Positions 6,674 through 16,011 are shown, counted from the first letter of the stretch. The stretch is 24,029 nucleotides of DNA from a virus (IMGVR_UViG_3300017726_000081:1-24029); one strand, 5' to 3'. Made by a program: numbers and translations. Notes: generated by a model from the letters alone, not told the origin.

Positions 6674-8086
6674 ATGAAATTCAACTATAAGACTAACCCT
6701 TTTCAACACCAAAGAGATGCGTTGATTGCAGGTGCTAAGCATAGAGATTATGCATATTTTATGGAAATGGGTACAGGTAAAACCAAAGTAGCAATTGATA
6801 ATGCAAGTTATTTCTATAATAATTCTTGGATAGATTGGGTAATAGTTATTGCACCAAATTCAGTATATCGTAATTGGATTAAGGAAATACAAACACATAG
6901 TCATCAATCAGTAATACATGTCCACAAAGATAAAGAAGTTTATGGAATGGAAAGACACCCTGAAAGATGTTTGAAATGGTTTTTGATTAATGTTGAAGCT
7001 TTATCACATAAATCTGGAGTAGATTTACTTAAAGGTATGTTATCAAGAAAAGATGTTAATCATCTGATGATTCTAGATGAATCCACCACAATAAAAAACC
7101 GATCAGCGAAAAGAACACGAAACATTTGTAAATTAGGGAAACTAGCAAACTACCGAAGAATCCTAACAGGATCACCAATAACAAAATCTCCATTGGATCT
7201 TTATACACAATGTGAATTCTTAAGTCCACAACTTTTAGGATTTGATTCGTATTTTACATTTAGAGCTAGATATGCTGTAATGCAACAAATCGAAATGGGT
7301 GGTAAACAAATGCTCTTTCCTAAATATTATACAAACCTTGAAGAACTTACAGACAAACTTAAGCACTTTTCATTTAGAGTGCAAAAAAAAGATTGTTTAG
7401 ATTTACCTGATAAACTCTACACGATTAGAAGAATTAATCTTACAGTTAAACAAGCAGAGGTTTACAATAAATTAAAAAGATTTGCATATGCGGTAATTAA
7501 CAATGATGAAATAAGTTTTCAAAATAAGCTTACAGAAATATTAAGACTACACCAGGTAGCAAATGGATTTGTTAATTCTGATGATGGTTCCGTACAGGTG
7601 TTTGACGATTGTCCAAAAATAAAAGAGTTGATGACTATATTGGAAGAGTCCGATGGCAAGTTTATAATATGGGCGAATTATGTACAAAATATAAAAAGTA
7701 TTATTAACAAGTTGAAGGAGAAGTACGGTGCTGACTCTGTGGTTTCGATTTTTGGAGAAGTTTCAACTAAAGATAGGCAAGAAGCTGTCTCCCGTTTTCA
7801 AGATGATAATAGCTGCCGTTTTTTTGTTGGTAATCCTTCCACTGGTGGTTATGGTCTTACCCTTACATCTGCTTCTTACGTGGTGTATTTCAGTAATTCG
7901 TATAACTTGGAAGTTCGTGAACAGAGTGAAGACAGAGCTCACAGAATCGGCCAAGACAAAAATGTAACATATATTGATTTGATTGCTGAAAACACAATTG
8001 ATGAATTTATAGTTGGAGCCTTAGATAAAAAAATGAAACTTTCAGCACAAACTCTAGGTGAAGAGGTAAAAAAATGGATAAAATAA
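6674..8086 (+). CDS. SNF2-family DEAD/DEAH-box helicase
   Basis: This 470-aa superfamily 2 ATPase has an N-terminal Q-like region (NPFQHQRDAL), Walker A MEMGTGKT (residues 30-37), the DEST Walker B variant (135-138), LTGSPIT (164-170), and in the second RecA domain GGYGLTLTSA plus QSEDRAHRIGQ (417-427), the classic SNF2 motif VI. Such proteins translocate on double-stranded DNA and remodel protein-DNA complexes. Phage versions are usually placed with replication or recombination. It is the first gene of the only plus-strand cassette here and is read from the divergent region upstream. Its last 13 bases overlap the next gene. Confidence 0.93.
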   Translation: MKFNYKTNPFQHQRDALIAGAKHRDYAYFMEMGTGKTKVAIDNASYFYNNSWIDWVIVIAPNSVYRNWIKEIQTHSHQSVIHVHKDKEVYGMERHPERCLKWFLINVEALSHKSGVDLLKGMLSRKDVNHLMILDESTTIKNRSAKRTRNICKLGKLANYRRILTGSPITKSPLDLYTQCEFLSPQLLGFDSYFTFRARYAVMQQIEMGGKQMLFPKYYTNLEELTDKLKHFSFRVQKKDCLDLPDKLYTIRRINLTVKQAEVYNKLKRFAYAVINNDEISFQNKLTEILRLHQVANGFVNSDDGSVQVFDDCPKIKELMTILEESDGKFIIWANYVQNIKSIINKLKEKYGADSVVSIFGEVSTKDRQEAVSRFQDDNSCRFFVGNPSTGGYGLTLTSASYVVYFSNSYNLEVREQSEDRAHRIGQDKNVTYIDLIAENTIDEFIVGALDKKMKLSAQTLGEEVKKWIK

Positions 8087-8598
8087 AATACTTTATTGAA
8101 CCAGCTTTTAAAATAGATTTTTTTAAAATTGAATGCATAAATTTTGAAAATAAAAAAGAACATATAGAAAAAATTTTAGATCAATATCCTGAAATGCCTT
8201 ATGATAATTTTTATAGTAATCGAAACAAAGCAAGTATAATTTGGGAGTTGCAAGAAATATTTGCCGATGAATTTCAACTAATTAGAACTAAGTTTAATTC
8301 AAAAGTAAATATTAAAAGAGCCTGGTCAGTCACTTACGACAAAGGCCATTACCATATTCCTCATAACCATGGATCTAAAGGCTATGCAGGAATAATTTAT
8401 TTACAACAAAAAAAAGATTCTCCAAAAACAACTTACATACAACCTTGGAATAATGAAAAAGATGAAAGTGTTTTATATACTCCAGAAGTTAAGCAAGGAG
8501 ATATAATGATAGTGCCACAGTTTTTAATGCATTATACCGAACCAAGTAAAACTTATTTAAAAAAAAGAATTATTTCTTTTGATTTTAATTTAGATTAG
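8074..8598 (+). CDS. 2OG-Fe(II) oxygenase-like protein
   Basis: This 174-aa protein shows the oxygenase pattern: GHYHIPHNHGSKGYAGIIYLQ with H97 and H99 as likely iron ligands, then GDIMIVPQFLMHYTEP with distal H153, and R165 in KKRIISFDF for 2-oxoglutarate. The 'HxH...GxxYL...H...R' order agrees with the phage 2OG oxygenase families. The substrate is unknown. It starts 13 bases inside the SNF2 gene (ATGGATAAAATAA joins start and stop), so the two are translationally coupled. Its 3' end overlaps the convergent exonuclease gene by 14 bases, leaving no room for a separate terminator. Confidence 0.8.
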   Translation: MDKIKYFIEPAFKIDFFKIECINFENKKEHIEKILDQYPEMPYDNFYSNRNKASIIWELQEIFADEFQLIRTKFNSKVNIKRAWSVTYDKGHYHIPHNHGSKGYAGIIYLQQKKDSPKTTYIQPWNNEKDESVLYTPEVKQGDIMIVPQFLMHYTEPSKTYLKKRIISFDFNLD

Positions 8599-9301
8599 AA
8601 TAGTATTGTTCTACTTTCTTAAACCATTTATCCTCATATTCAGACAATTTTGATTGATCCATTTTAAAACCTTGGAATAATAAATCTTTTGTACATATAG
8701 CTATAAACCCTTGCAAGATCTCGCCATGTTGCTTCTTATGTGCTAAACTATATGCTGCAATTTGATAATAATAATCTTCTATATACTCTTCCCTTTTAGG
8801 TTTATTTGATTGTTTAAAATCAATTATTGTAGGCTTATCATTAAAGATACCCACTAAATCCGTAGATCCTGCCCACCTATCTTCATATGCTAAGTTTACC
8901 TCACTCCCATATATAGTCTTTAATGGGCCTAAGCCGTCCTCTATAAGCCTATGAGCCATTAATCTAGGCTGGACACCCTGTTTTGATAAATTGAAGTATC
9001 CTACACCATTAATGTAGTTTTCTAATACATAGTGCATTTCTGTACCTCTTGTAGCCGCCTGGTTCATGATTCGTTGAGCTTCTTGATGGCCAACTCTTTC
9101 TCTCCAAGCATCTAATCCTGCTTTCTTTTCTGGGCTTTGAGTTGCTGAAAGTATTGTTGTAACAGACGGAACTTTTTTTTCTCCTACTTTGTAGGTTCGT
9201 GGTCCGTTATCATCGTCTCGAAAGTAATTACTATATGAATACTTATTATCCCACTTGTAATCTGTAATAGTAAATTTGTTATCTTCTCGGATTATTTTCA
9301 T
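8585..9301 (-). CDS. PD-(D/E)XK exonuclease (RecB-like)
   Basis: This 238-aa nuclease has the RecB-type signature: RGTEMH (residues 85-90), YGSEVNL with E134, GSTDLVG with D148, IIDFKQSNK with D161 and K163, and the helical YYYQIAAY (178-185) carrying the QxxxY motif. These residues bind divalent metal and cut DNA. Phage members usually act as 5'-3' exonucleases making single-strand ends for recombination or degrading host DNA. The ATG at 9301 follows the small membrane protein stop by 12 bases, with no strong ribosome-binding site. It converges with the plus-strand oxygenase and overlaps it by 14 bases. It probably works with the ssDNA-binding and helicase genes nearby. Confidence 0.9.
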   Translation of the reverse strand: MKIIREDNKFTITDYKWDNKYSYSNYFRDDDNGPRTYKVGEKKVPSVTTILSATQSPEKKAGLDAWRERVGHQEAQRIMNQAATRGTEMHYVLENYINGVGYFNLSKQGVQPRLMAHRLIEDGLGPLKTIYGSEVNLAYEDRWAGSTDLVGIFNDKPTIIDFKQSNKPKREEYIEDYYYQIAAYSLAHKKQHGEILQGFIAICTKDLLFQGFKMDQSKLSEYEDKWFKKVEQYYSNLN

Positions 9302-9313
9302 CCGAAATCTATA

Positions 9314-9490
9314 CTACATATGATTTGAAAGTACAGCTAAAAGAATTGCACCTAAACCACCTATTATAAATTTTTCCATTCTTGCAATTCGTGCTTCCAT
9401 TCTGTCTATTCTATCAAACGTTTGTCTTTGCATCAATCTGCAAATTTTCTCGTGGTTTTCAATTTTTTCTAATGCTGATTTTTTTGCCAT
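9314..9490 (-). CDS. Small XhlA-like membrane protein (58 aa)
   Basis: The frame encodes 58 aa beginning MAKKSALEKIENHEKICRLM. Residues 5-40 form a charged amphipathic or coiled-coil helix (RIDRMEARIARMEK), followed by one membrane segment, FIIGGLGAILLAVL (41-54), and a short tail. This 'helix then single TM' layout resembles haemolysin XhlA and related phage holin-associated proteins. That family call is by layout only. The start overlaps the stop of the 1016-aa protein gene as TAATG, strong support for a real gene. It may help lysis or sit in the virion or host membrane. Confidence 0.65.
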   Translation of the reverse strand: MAKKSALEKIENHEKICRLMQRQTFDRIDRMEARIARMEKFIIGGLGAILLAVLSNHM

Positions 9491-12400
9491 TATTGTTGTC
9501 CTCTTCCTGCTATTGCTGCACCTAATGGATCATTAGGGAATAAACTCTGAAATTGTTGTTGGTTTACTGGTTGTATAGGTGATACAGGTTGTGTGTTTTG
9601 TAAGTATTTGGGATCTACTAAACCTTGGTAATCAGGAGCATCAGGCATAGTCTGAACAGGTTGATAATTTACTATAGCATCAGCTTGTTGTCCTCCTTTA
9701 TCAGAACCCTTTAAAAAATTTACTCCAGCTATATCTTCAGCTTGTGAGCTTTTATCTATTACATTCAGCTCAGGGAAAAGGTCTTTTCTTAATCTAGGGT
9801 CAATAGCTTTTGTACTAAATCCTAACTCAGGTATTTTAATATTTTTGTTTAAAAGATACTCTGTAACTTCTTCGAAATTAATTTTATCTGGATCTACATC
9901 AGGAAAATCTTTATCTTCTTCAGCCATCCAATTAAATAATTTGAACATTGATTTTGGCATATTAGTAGGATTAATAGTTTTACCTAACTTGTTAAATCTT
10001 TCCATGTCTGAATAAACATCTAACATTAGTTTTAATGCTTTTGGACTTGATAAAAGATAACCACCCATACCTAAAACAGCAGCAAAAGGTAAAGCAGTTA
10101 AAATATTACCACCTCCAGCTACAAACGCTCCTGTTGCACCCGCAGCACCACCTTGAAGAATTAATCTTCTCATAATGAACTGTTGTGAGTCAGATATTAA
10201 TTTACCATACTCTGAATCTAAAATATCAATAAATTTTCTTAAATCATTAGCCGCAACTTTACCTGTTTCACCACCACCAAACATCTCAGTCCACTTAGCC
10301 ATTGAAGCTTCTTTACTAGCTTCTCCTGTATAACCCATTGCTTTTCTAAATGCTTTAATATCAAATTCACCAGCTTCTCCTGCTTTTACTCTTAAATCAT
10401 TTGCGTTTACTTCACCGATTTTATATCTTTGTGCAATCACAGGATCTACTCTTGTAACTTGCTCTAATTGTCTAGTGCCCGCTGCATCAAATATCTCTTC
10501 CCAACCTTTGTATTGTATTGCACCAAGTCTTTCAGCATCTCCTAATCTATCAGCAATTGTTTTACCTGGTAACTCTGGTTGTTTCTTAAAAGATTTTAAA
10601 AAAGCATCCCAAATATATCTTGATCTAGCTCTATTAAATAATTCAATACCCTCTTTAAAATTAGGATTATTTACACCAAACAATTTTCTTAACTCTTTAA
10701 TACCATCAGCTGAGCCATATGCAAATTCATTGTGAACAACTTTATTCCACATTTGGTCACCTGTTACTTTTACAGGTAAATTATTCAAAGCACCTTTCAC
10801 AGAAAAAATATTTGCTGAACTATTTACAATCTTTTGAGCAGTAGGTGTGTTAAATGCTTTTACGATTGTACTAAAATATCTGTTAGCTACCTCCAATTGA
10901 GTACCAAAGTCATTCATTTTTTTTACTGTACCGTTTAAAAATTCATCAGCTGCTTCTTTCCCTGTTGAGTTTAATAAGTCATCATATTGTTGTTTAAAGT
11001 TAGGGCTTGATAAATAACCTTGTATATTATCTGGATTAGCAACTTTGTTAAAATCTTCTCTGAAAGCTGTCCTTAAATCATATGCAATTTTTGAAGGATC
11101 TGTCCATTTAGAAGAGTAAACACTATTTGTTAATATTTTCATTAAGCCTTGATATTCTCTCGGTGTAATTTGAGAATCAATATCTTGTAGTTTATTAATT
11201 AAGATCATCAAATCATCATCAAACCCAGATCCTCTCATTTTAGTTGCAAGAAATTCTGCTGATACTTGACCATAAGCAGGTTCCTGTTTGCCTAAAATAT
11301 TTTTAGGTAATGTTTCTTGCATTCTTGTCATAAACTGTTTTGCAACTTTTGTTACAGATGCAGTTGGAATAAATCTTGGGTTGTTCATTCCATCAATAAT
11401 TGTATCTAGCATTTTAAATTGTCTACCGATTGTAGCTTGGTAATCTAAAAAGTTTTTCTGCATTGCTGGAAGCATTTGATACTGAAGCATTCCTACTTGT
11501 TCTAAAGGTGCTTTTGAAACCACTTCATCTAAAAAATTTTCAAATAATTCTTTTTCAACTTTTGTTCTTTGTCTCTTTGCAAAAATGTTAGCAAATGGAA
11601 ATACACCGAATACTTTTTCAAAACCTTGTACAATTTTACCCCCAAACTTTTCTGTTTGAGCAACTGTCGATGCACTTAATTCTATATTTCTTTTTGCTGC
11701 GGCTTCAGCTAATTCTTTAGATTCTTTACCTAAACCTAAAATACCTTTAGTACCCCTTAACGTAGCGCCAAGTATTGGAGCTAAGGATGAACCAGCTAAG
11801 TTAAAAAATAAAGCATTACGCATAGCTTCAACAGAATGAACTAAAACTTGTTGAGAATAAGGTAATTTTTTAATATCATTTTCAGATACATTTCCTAAAT
11901 CATTAAAAGCAGCAGTTTTAAAATCAGTTGCTAAGTTAGCAGCGTCATATAATAAAGATCCTGCACCTGCTCCAGCACTACCTGCTAATTGAGACTTAGC
12001 TTCAGTTAATAATAATTGTGAAGGAGCCTTTGATGCTGTTCTAAACCCATCAAAAAATCTAGCAAAAGGTCTAGCCACGTTTCCTAATAATTTAAATCTT
12101 CTTACATAAGGTAATTTGTTTAACATTTTTTCATATTTATCAAAGTTCATTGCCGAAGCTCTTAACTTATCAGCCCCATATGAAGCCGATGGATCTCTAG
12201 CAAATGCACTTACAATCTTATTCATGTCTTTTAGGTAAACTGCACCACTACCTGTTACATCTCCTACTAATTCTAGATCAGATCTTTCTACCCCTTCATC
12301 AGTAAAAGGTATCTTTCCTTTAGTTGCCGTCTTAAAAGGATCTGCTTTAAGTTCTTTTTCTTTGGCTATTAAAGTTGCACCTATATCTCTTTCTTTCGTA

Positions 12401-12540
12401 ACTTCTGCAACATTTTTATAACCTTTAAGTTTCCCTTGTTGAAAAGCTAAATCAACAGCAGCTACTTGTTGTTCATTAAGTGCGGACGGATCAAATGTTT
12501 TGTTATCTAACCTTGTTTGAAGTTCTTGTAGTGTAGCCAT
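9490..12540 (-). CDS. Large putative internal virion (DNA ejection) protein, 1016 aa
   Basis: The largest gene in the window encodes a 1016-aa protein, Ala/Lys-rich and mostly helical. Hydrophobic Gly/Ala segments lie near residues 187-205, 240-272 and about 796-832 (GGAAGATGAFVAGGG followed by LPFAAVLGMGGYLL), the last resembling a membrane-inserting hairpin. The C-terminal 90 residues are Pro/Gln-rich and probably flexible. No catalytic motif was recognised; no lytic transglycosylase signature was seen. Its position after the 710-aa gene (TAATG overlap) and in a run of virion genes suggests the large member of a podovirus ejection-protein set that forms a channel through the host envelope. 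That role is inferred from context, length and composition. Confidence 0.55.
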   Translation of the reverse strand: MATLQELQTRLDNKTFDPSALNEQQVAAVDLAFQQGKLKGYKNVAEVTKERDIGATLIAKEKELKADPFKTATKGKIPFTDEGVERSDLELVGDVTGSGAVYLKDMNKIVSAFARDPSASYGADKLRASAMNFDKYEKMLNKLPYVRRFKLLGNVARPFARFFDGFRTASKAPSQLLLTEAKSQLAGSAGAGAGSLLYDAANLATDFKTAAFNDLGNVSENDIKKLPYSQQVLVHSVEAMRNALFFNLAGSSLAPILGATLRGTKGILGLGKESKELAEAAAKRNIELSASTVAQTEKFGGKIVQGFEKVFGVFPFANIFAKRQRTKVEKELFENFLDEVVSKAPLEQVGMLQYQMLPAMQKNFLDYQATIGRQFKMLDTIIDGMNNPRFIPTASVTKVAKQFMTRMQETLPKNILGKQEPAYGQVSAEFLATKMRGSGFDDDLMILINKLQDIDSQITPREYQGLMKILTNSVYSSKWTDPSKIAYDLRTAFREDFNKVANPDNIQGYLSSPNFKQQYDDLLNSTGKEAADEFLNGTVKKMNDFGTQLEVANRYFSTIVKAFNTPTAQKIVNSSANIFSVKGALNNLPVKVTGDQMWNKVVHNEFAYGSADGIKELRKLFGVNNPNFKEGIELFNRARSRYIWDAFLKSFKKQPELPGKTIADRLGDAERLGAIQYKGWEEIFDAAGTRQLEQVTRVDPVIAQRYKIGEVNANDLRVKAGEAGEFDIKAFRKAMGYTGEASKEASMAKWTEMFGGGETGKVAANDLRKFIDILDSEYGKLISDSQQFIMRRLILQGGAAGATGAFVAGGGNILTALPFAAVLGMGGYLLSSPKALKLMLDVYSDMERFNKLGKTINPTNMPKSMFKLFNWMAEEDKDFPDVDPDKINFEEVTEYLLNKNIKIPELGFSTKAIDPRLRKDLFPELNVIDKSSQAEDIAGVNFLKGSDKGGQQADAIVNYQPVQTMPDAPDYQGLVDPKYLQNTQPVSPIQPVNQQQFQSLFPNDPLGAAIAGRGQQ

Positions 12541-14672
12541 TACTCAATGCTCGCAAGTTGGTTTTCTTGATCTTTCATGACATTATACATTAACAACTCT
12601 TGGTTTTTTTTAGCATTCATAGCTTGAACCAATGGAATATTTGTAAATGTTTCTATGTAATCTCTGTTACCCCCTGCGAAATTATAAGCTTTAGCAATTC
12701 CTCGGAATTGTTTTTCTAAGTTTTTTGCAAGGTTTCTGTAGGCCGATCTTACTTCATCTTCCCCAGTAGTTAAACCTAAAATTTGTGTTCTTTGAGCAGC
12801 GTCTTCAACGTCAGCTCTTGTAAGTCTATCCTCTGATTTGTTTGCATTCGCAAGTACATATTTCATTCTTGTTTCAATTAACCTTGCTTTAGTTAAGTTA
12901 TCTAACACACCATCTGTTCTTTTAGCATTTTTTAAAAGACCACCAATTTCATCTTCATACATTTTAGTAACTTCTGAGGTTTCTTTTCTTTGTTCTTCAG
13001 TTGCAGGAATAATATTACCTTGCTCATCTACGATATCTTCAGCAAAAGAATTTATAATTTTTCTATCTATTTTACTTTTATCTAAATTTAAATCTCCACC
13101 AAAAAAACCAAATATATCATTTGCAACAGATGAAATTTTTTCTAAACCTATTTGTGTTCTACCTGTTAAACCAAACGTACCGTCAGGCATTGAAAGAACT
13201 TCCTGTGCATAATCATAACCTTGAGAAATACTGTTTAATTGGTTTCTATATTTAGCCAATCTCGCAGGTTGTTTTTTAACTTCTGTGTATTTAGTGTATT
13301 TCATTGGTACTACTTGTGTTCCTGAACCATCGGGAGTTGGTACAAACATCACATCTACCCCTGTATCTTTTTCAATACCAATATCTATTACTTTTCCACC
13401 TAAAGGATCTTTTGGATCTTCTATCAAAACTGTTCTTCTAGTTTTATCTGCTTTCAAAATACCCGCACCTTTTTGTTTTTCTTTTGCCTTCATAAACGCA
13501 ACTGCTAAATTATTTCTTCTATCTTTTTCTTTACTAAATAATGCTAAAGCTGTATCAGCTACACCTGATCCCGCTTGGCCTGCAACATCTAAAAATCCTC
13601 TTACACCAGATTGAGCTGTTTTACCCGACATCAATCCGGTTGCAAATTTGAACAAAAGTAAATTACTTGTTTGATCGTTACCACCTGTTAACTCTGTAAT
13701 TCTGTCATAGAATCTATTAAATTCATCTGCTTCTGGGCTGTTAGCCATTTTGTTTTTAATTCTTTTACCTTTTTCAGCTTGGTCTTCTTGTCTTTCCGCA
13801 GCATCTTGTATTTCTTCTAAATCCATTCCTGTTGTTCCAGGTGCTTGTGGTTGTTGTGAATCATCAACTCTTTTTGCTCCTCCTGTTACTCTAGGGTCAA
13901 ATGTAAATGAATCTGCTATTTGATCAATCGTTGCTGTAGGCGTAGTACCTTGAGCTTCTTCGTTTTTGTAAGCTTCATCTAATTTTTGTTGTGCAATTTT
14001 TTTGTAATCAGGAGATCCAATAATAACTTGTTTGCCATCAATAATTGTTGGTTTACCCATGTTTATTTTGTCTGCTGTTACAATATCTAAAACATTTTTT
14101 ACAGTAAATTGAATTGGTTCACCTAATACTTTTTCTTCTGCAGGAGCTTTATCCCCTAAAACAATCCCTGTACCTATGCCTCCAAGACCTACAGCTGTAG
14201 TCCCTTTTGGTATTCTTTTTGTAAATTCTTTACCTGTTGCTTGCATTGCAGATGATGTTGCAGGAAATTTAGATTTTAAAGTTCTTTGTGCACCTGTTAA
14301 TCTTAAACCTCTTGAAGCTAATGGTGTACCTAATGCTAGTTGTCCAATACCAGATGCTATTTGTCCGATATCTCCCTCCTTAGCTCCTGTCATAACATCT
14401 CCGACACCTTCACCACCAAGTAATAAACCTGTACCAAGTTCAGTTGAGCCTGTAGCTCCTGGAAACTTTTTGGCTCCTCTTGCCATTAGTCCTTGCAATC
14501 CTGTACCTGAAGTCCCAGACCCCAATCCAGCACCTTGAGAACCAAGTGCTCTTTGATAACCCATAGGCACACCTTGAGCTGCTCTCGCTGCTCTTATTCC
14601 TTTAAGCGTACGATAGCCTGCTAATGCGCCTCGACCTAACATTCCTAAAACTCCTAAAGCTGGTAAAGGCAT
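12540..14672 (-). CDS. Putative internal virion protein, 710 aa
   Basis: This 710-aa protein has a Gly/Ala/Leu-rich N-terminal third (residues 1-175) with low-complexity segments such as AGLGSGTSGTGLQGLMARGA. A charged helix follows around residues 285-310 (DAAERQEDQAEKGKR), then a largely helical C-terminal half. No enzyme motif was recognised. A good ribosome-binding site AGGAGGG lies 8 bases before the ATG (14681-14687), inside the last codons of the upstream gene. Its stop overlaps the 1016-aa gene start as TAATG. Position and size fit the middle member of an ejection-protein trio (290, 710 and 1016 aa, by analogy with P22 gp7, gp20 and gp16). This is inference; no homology to the P22 proteins is claimed. 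Confidence 0.5.
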   Translation of the reverse strand: MPLPALGVLGMLGRGALAGYRTLKGIRAARAAQGVPMGYQRALGSQGAGLGSGTSGTGLQGLMARGAKKFPGATGSTELGTGLLLGGEGVGDVMTGAKEGDIGQIASGIGQLALGTPLASRGLRLTGAQRTLKSKFPATSSAMQATGKEFTKRIPKGTTAVGLGGIGTGIVLGDKAPAEEKVLGEPIQFTVKNVLDIVTADKINMGKPTIIDGKQVIIGSPDYKKIAQQKLDEAYKNEEAQGTTPTATIDQIADSFTFDPRVTGGAKRVDDSQQPQAPGTTGMDLEEIQDAAERQEDQAEKGKRIKNKMANSPEADEFNRFYDRITELTGGNDQTSNLLLFKFATGLMSGKTAQSGVRGFLDVAGQAGSGVADTALALFSKEKDRRNNLAVAFMKAKEKQKGAGILKADKTRRTVLIEDPKDPLGGKVIDIGIEKDTGVDVMFVPTPDGSGTQVVPMKYTKYTEVKKQPARLAKYRNQLNSISQGYDYAQEVLSMPDGTFGLTGRTQIGLEKISSVANDIFGFFGGDLNLDKSKIDRKIINSFAEDIVDEQGNIIPATEEQRKETSEVTKMYEDEIGGLLKNAKRTDGVLDNLTKARLIETRMKYVLANANKSEDRLTRADVEDAAQRTQILGLTTGEDEVRSAYRNLAKNLEKQFRGIAKAYNFAGGNRDYIETFTNIPLVQAMNAKKNQELLMYNVMKDQENQLASIE

Positions 14673-14675
14673 TAA

Positions 14676-15548
14676 TTAAACCCTCCTATTTGCCATATTG
14701 TAGGCAGCATAAGCACCAATACCAGTACCTGCTGCTTGAGCAAATGGATTAGTTCCTGGTGCCGTGGTTGCTGTTACGGCTGATTGTGATGTTGGTAAGT
14801 TAGTCATAATGCCTTTTAAAAATTCTAATCTTTGATAAGGTTCATATTCTCTTGCCATAGTTGTTGCTCTTTGTGCATCTAAAGCTTGTTGTCCTAATTG
14901 TCTTTGAACTCCACCTGCTTGTAATAAACTTGCAATGTCGGCTTGCTGCATTGCTTGTTGTTGACCACCCAAAGCACCAAATAATTGACCAGCTTGCATT
15001 TGTGCACCTGTTTGAAATTGTTGTTGTCCTTGAGCAGCACCTAAAGCTTGACCAAAACCTTGTGCCATTGATTGACCAATGTTTGCTTGAGTTGCTCTTT
15101 GTAATTCTGCTCTTTGAATACCTTCTCTTGCTCCACCAAAAGCACCTGCTCCTATCGCATTAGCAGATAATTGATTCTGTGCCATTTGACCTTGTCTTGC
15201 AATTTCGTCGGTTACATAATTTTGATAAGGATTTAAAAATTGACTTATGTTAGGTGCCGCCATCGCAGATTGTTGTCCACCTAAAACTGAACCAATTCCT
15301 GCGGTAGTTGTTGGTGCTCCAATACCTGTCGTTCCTGCTTGGGTAAATCCTGTTTGTTCTAAACCACTAGGTCCCGCAACTTGAAATGCAGGTATACCTA
15401 CAGGTGAAGATGCTAGTTTAGCGGCTTGATCGTAGAGTGCGAGTTTTCGGCTTTCTACTTCTGGTGCTTCCCTAGCTATTGATACTTGTGTTCCTGAAGT
15501 GGAGCCGCCTCCGCCGCCACCACCTCCGCCTCCGAAGATGAAACTCAT
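14676..15548 (-). CDS. Poly-Gly/Gln-rich virion protein (ejection-protein-like)
   Basis: This 290-aa protein begins MSFIF followed by ten glycines (residues 6-15). Residues about 100-240 are Gln/Ala/Gly-rich helices, including FLNPYQNYVTDEIARQGQM (104-122) and NAIGAGAFGGAREGIQRAE (130-148), a pattern I recall from marine phage structural proteins. The C-terminus ends in a Gly/Ala segment, GTGIGAYAAYNMANRRV. There is a ribosome-binding site AAGGAG (15559-15564) 10 bases before the ATG. It lies between the GNAT-like gene and the 710-aa gene, as the small member of the presumed ejection set. Function assigned only by context. Confidence 0.55.
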   Translation of the reverse strand: MSFIFGGGGGGGGGGSTSGTQVSIAREAPEVESRKLALYDQAAKLASSPVGIPAFQVAGPSGLEQTGFTQAGTTGIGAPTTTAGIGSVLGGQQSAMAAPNISQFLNPYQNYVTDEIARQGQMAQNQLSANAIGAGAFGGAREGIQRAELQRATQANIGQSMAQGFGQALGAAQGQQQFQTGAQMQAGQLFGALGGQQQAMQQADIASLLQAGGVQRQLGQQALDAQRATTMAREYEPYQRLEFLKGIMTNLPTSQSAVTATTAPGTNPFAQAAGTGIGAYAAYNMANRRV

Positions 15549-15549
15549 A

Positions 15550-16011
15550 TTATTTTAACTCCTTTGTATATAAATATCTTTTTACTTGCCATTCCTTTGT
15601 CCCTAAAAATTTTTTCCAACCCGGTCTTGCATGAACTGCTATCTTCTTGCAACCTTCCGATCTCGCTAAATCCTCTATTGTTTCTGCAGCCTCGTCTTGC
15701 CATAATTGTCTTTTTTCTCCTTTTAACAATATTACTTCACATTGTTTGTAGTTTGGTAAAACCATTATTCTAGTAACAAATACACCAAACACTTTGTATT
15801 TCTCACCATCATCAGAGCCAAACATTATAAATAATTGGTAAGCTCCTTGTTTAATTCCTTCTCGAAGATCTTTAATACTCATGGGATCACCATCATATTT
15901 TAAACCTTCTCGTAACATAAACTCTACAAGCGACCAGTACTCGTCTAGTTTTTTTGTTTCGATGTATAAAACACCGACTTCTTTTTTAATTTGCTTTTTT
16001 TCTGGACGCAT
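15550..16011 (-). CDS. GNAT-like phage protein
   Basis: This 153-aa protein has an acetyltransferase-like layout: beta strands with YQLFIMFG and YKVFGVFVTRIMVLP in the middle, a helix LWQDEAAETIEDLARSEGC, and the closing KKIAVHARPGWKKFLGTKEW. The 'LAxxxGCxxIxxxxRPGWxxxL' ending recurs in small proteins of podovirus structural modules that resemble the GNAT fold. The acetyl-CoA-binding loop (Q/RxxGxG/A) is not seen, so it may not be an active enzyme. It overlaps the upstream gene end by 26 bases and sits one base before the poly-Gly gene. Assignment is tentative. Confidence 0.5.
   Translation of the reverse strand: MRPEKKQIKKEVGVLYIETKKLDEYWSLVEFMLREGLKYDGDPMSIKDLREGIKQGAYQLFIMFGSDDGEKYKVFGVFVTRIMVLPNYKQCEVILLKGEKRQLWQDEAAETIEDLARSEGCKKIAVHARPGWKKFLGTKEWQVKRYLYTKELK

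Noticed and set aside
7728-7967. Second plus-strand frame inside the SNF2 gene (79 codons)
   Set aside because: It lies over the strongly conserved SNF2 motifs V-VI and has no family-like sequence of its own, unlike the overprinted frame in the methyltransferase.
8585-8598. Bidirectional terminator between the convergent oxygenase and exonuclease genes
   Set aside because: The two coding regions overlap here and no hairpin with a T-run is visible.
12838-14538. Plus-strand open frames opposite the 710-aa virion gene (12838-13212, 13285-13614, 14176-14538)
   Set aside because: They are antisense shadows: composition follows the Gly/Ala/Lys-rich codons on the minus strand and they have no motif or gene context.
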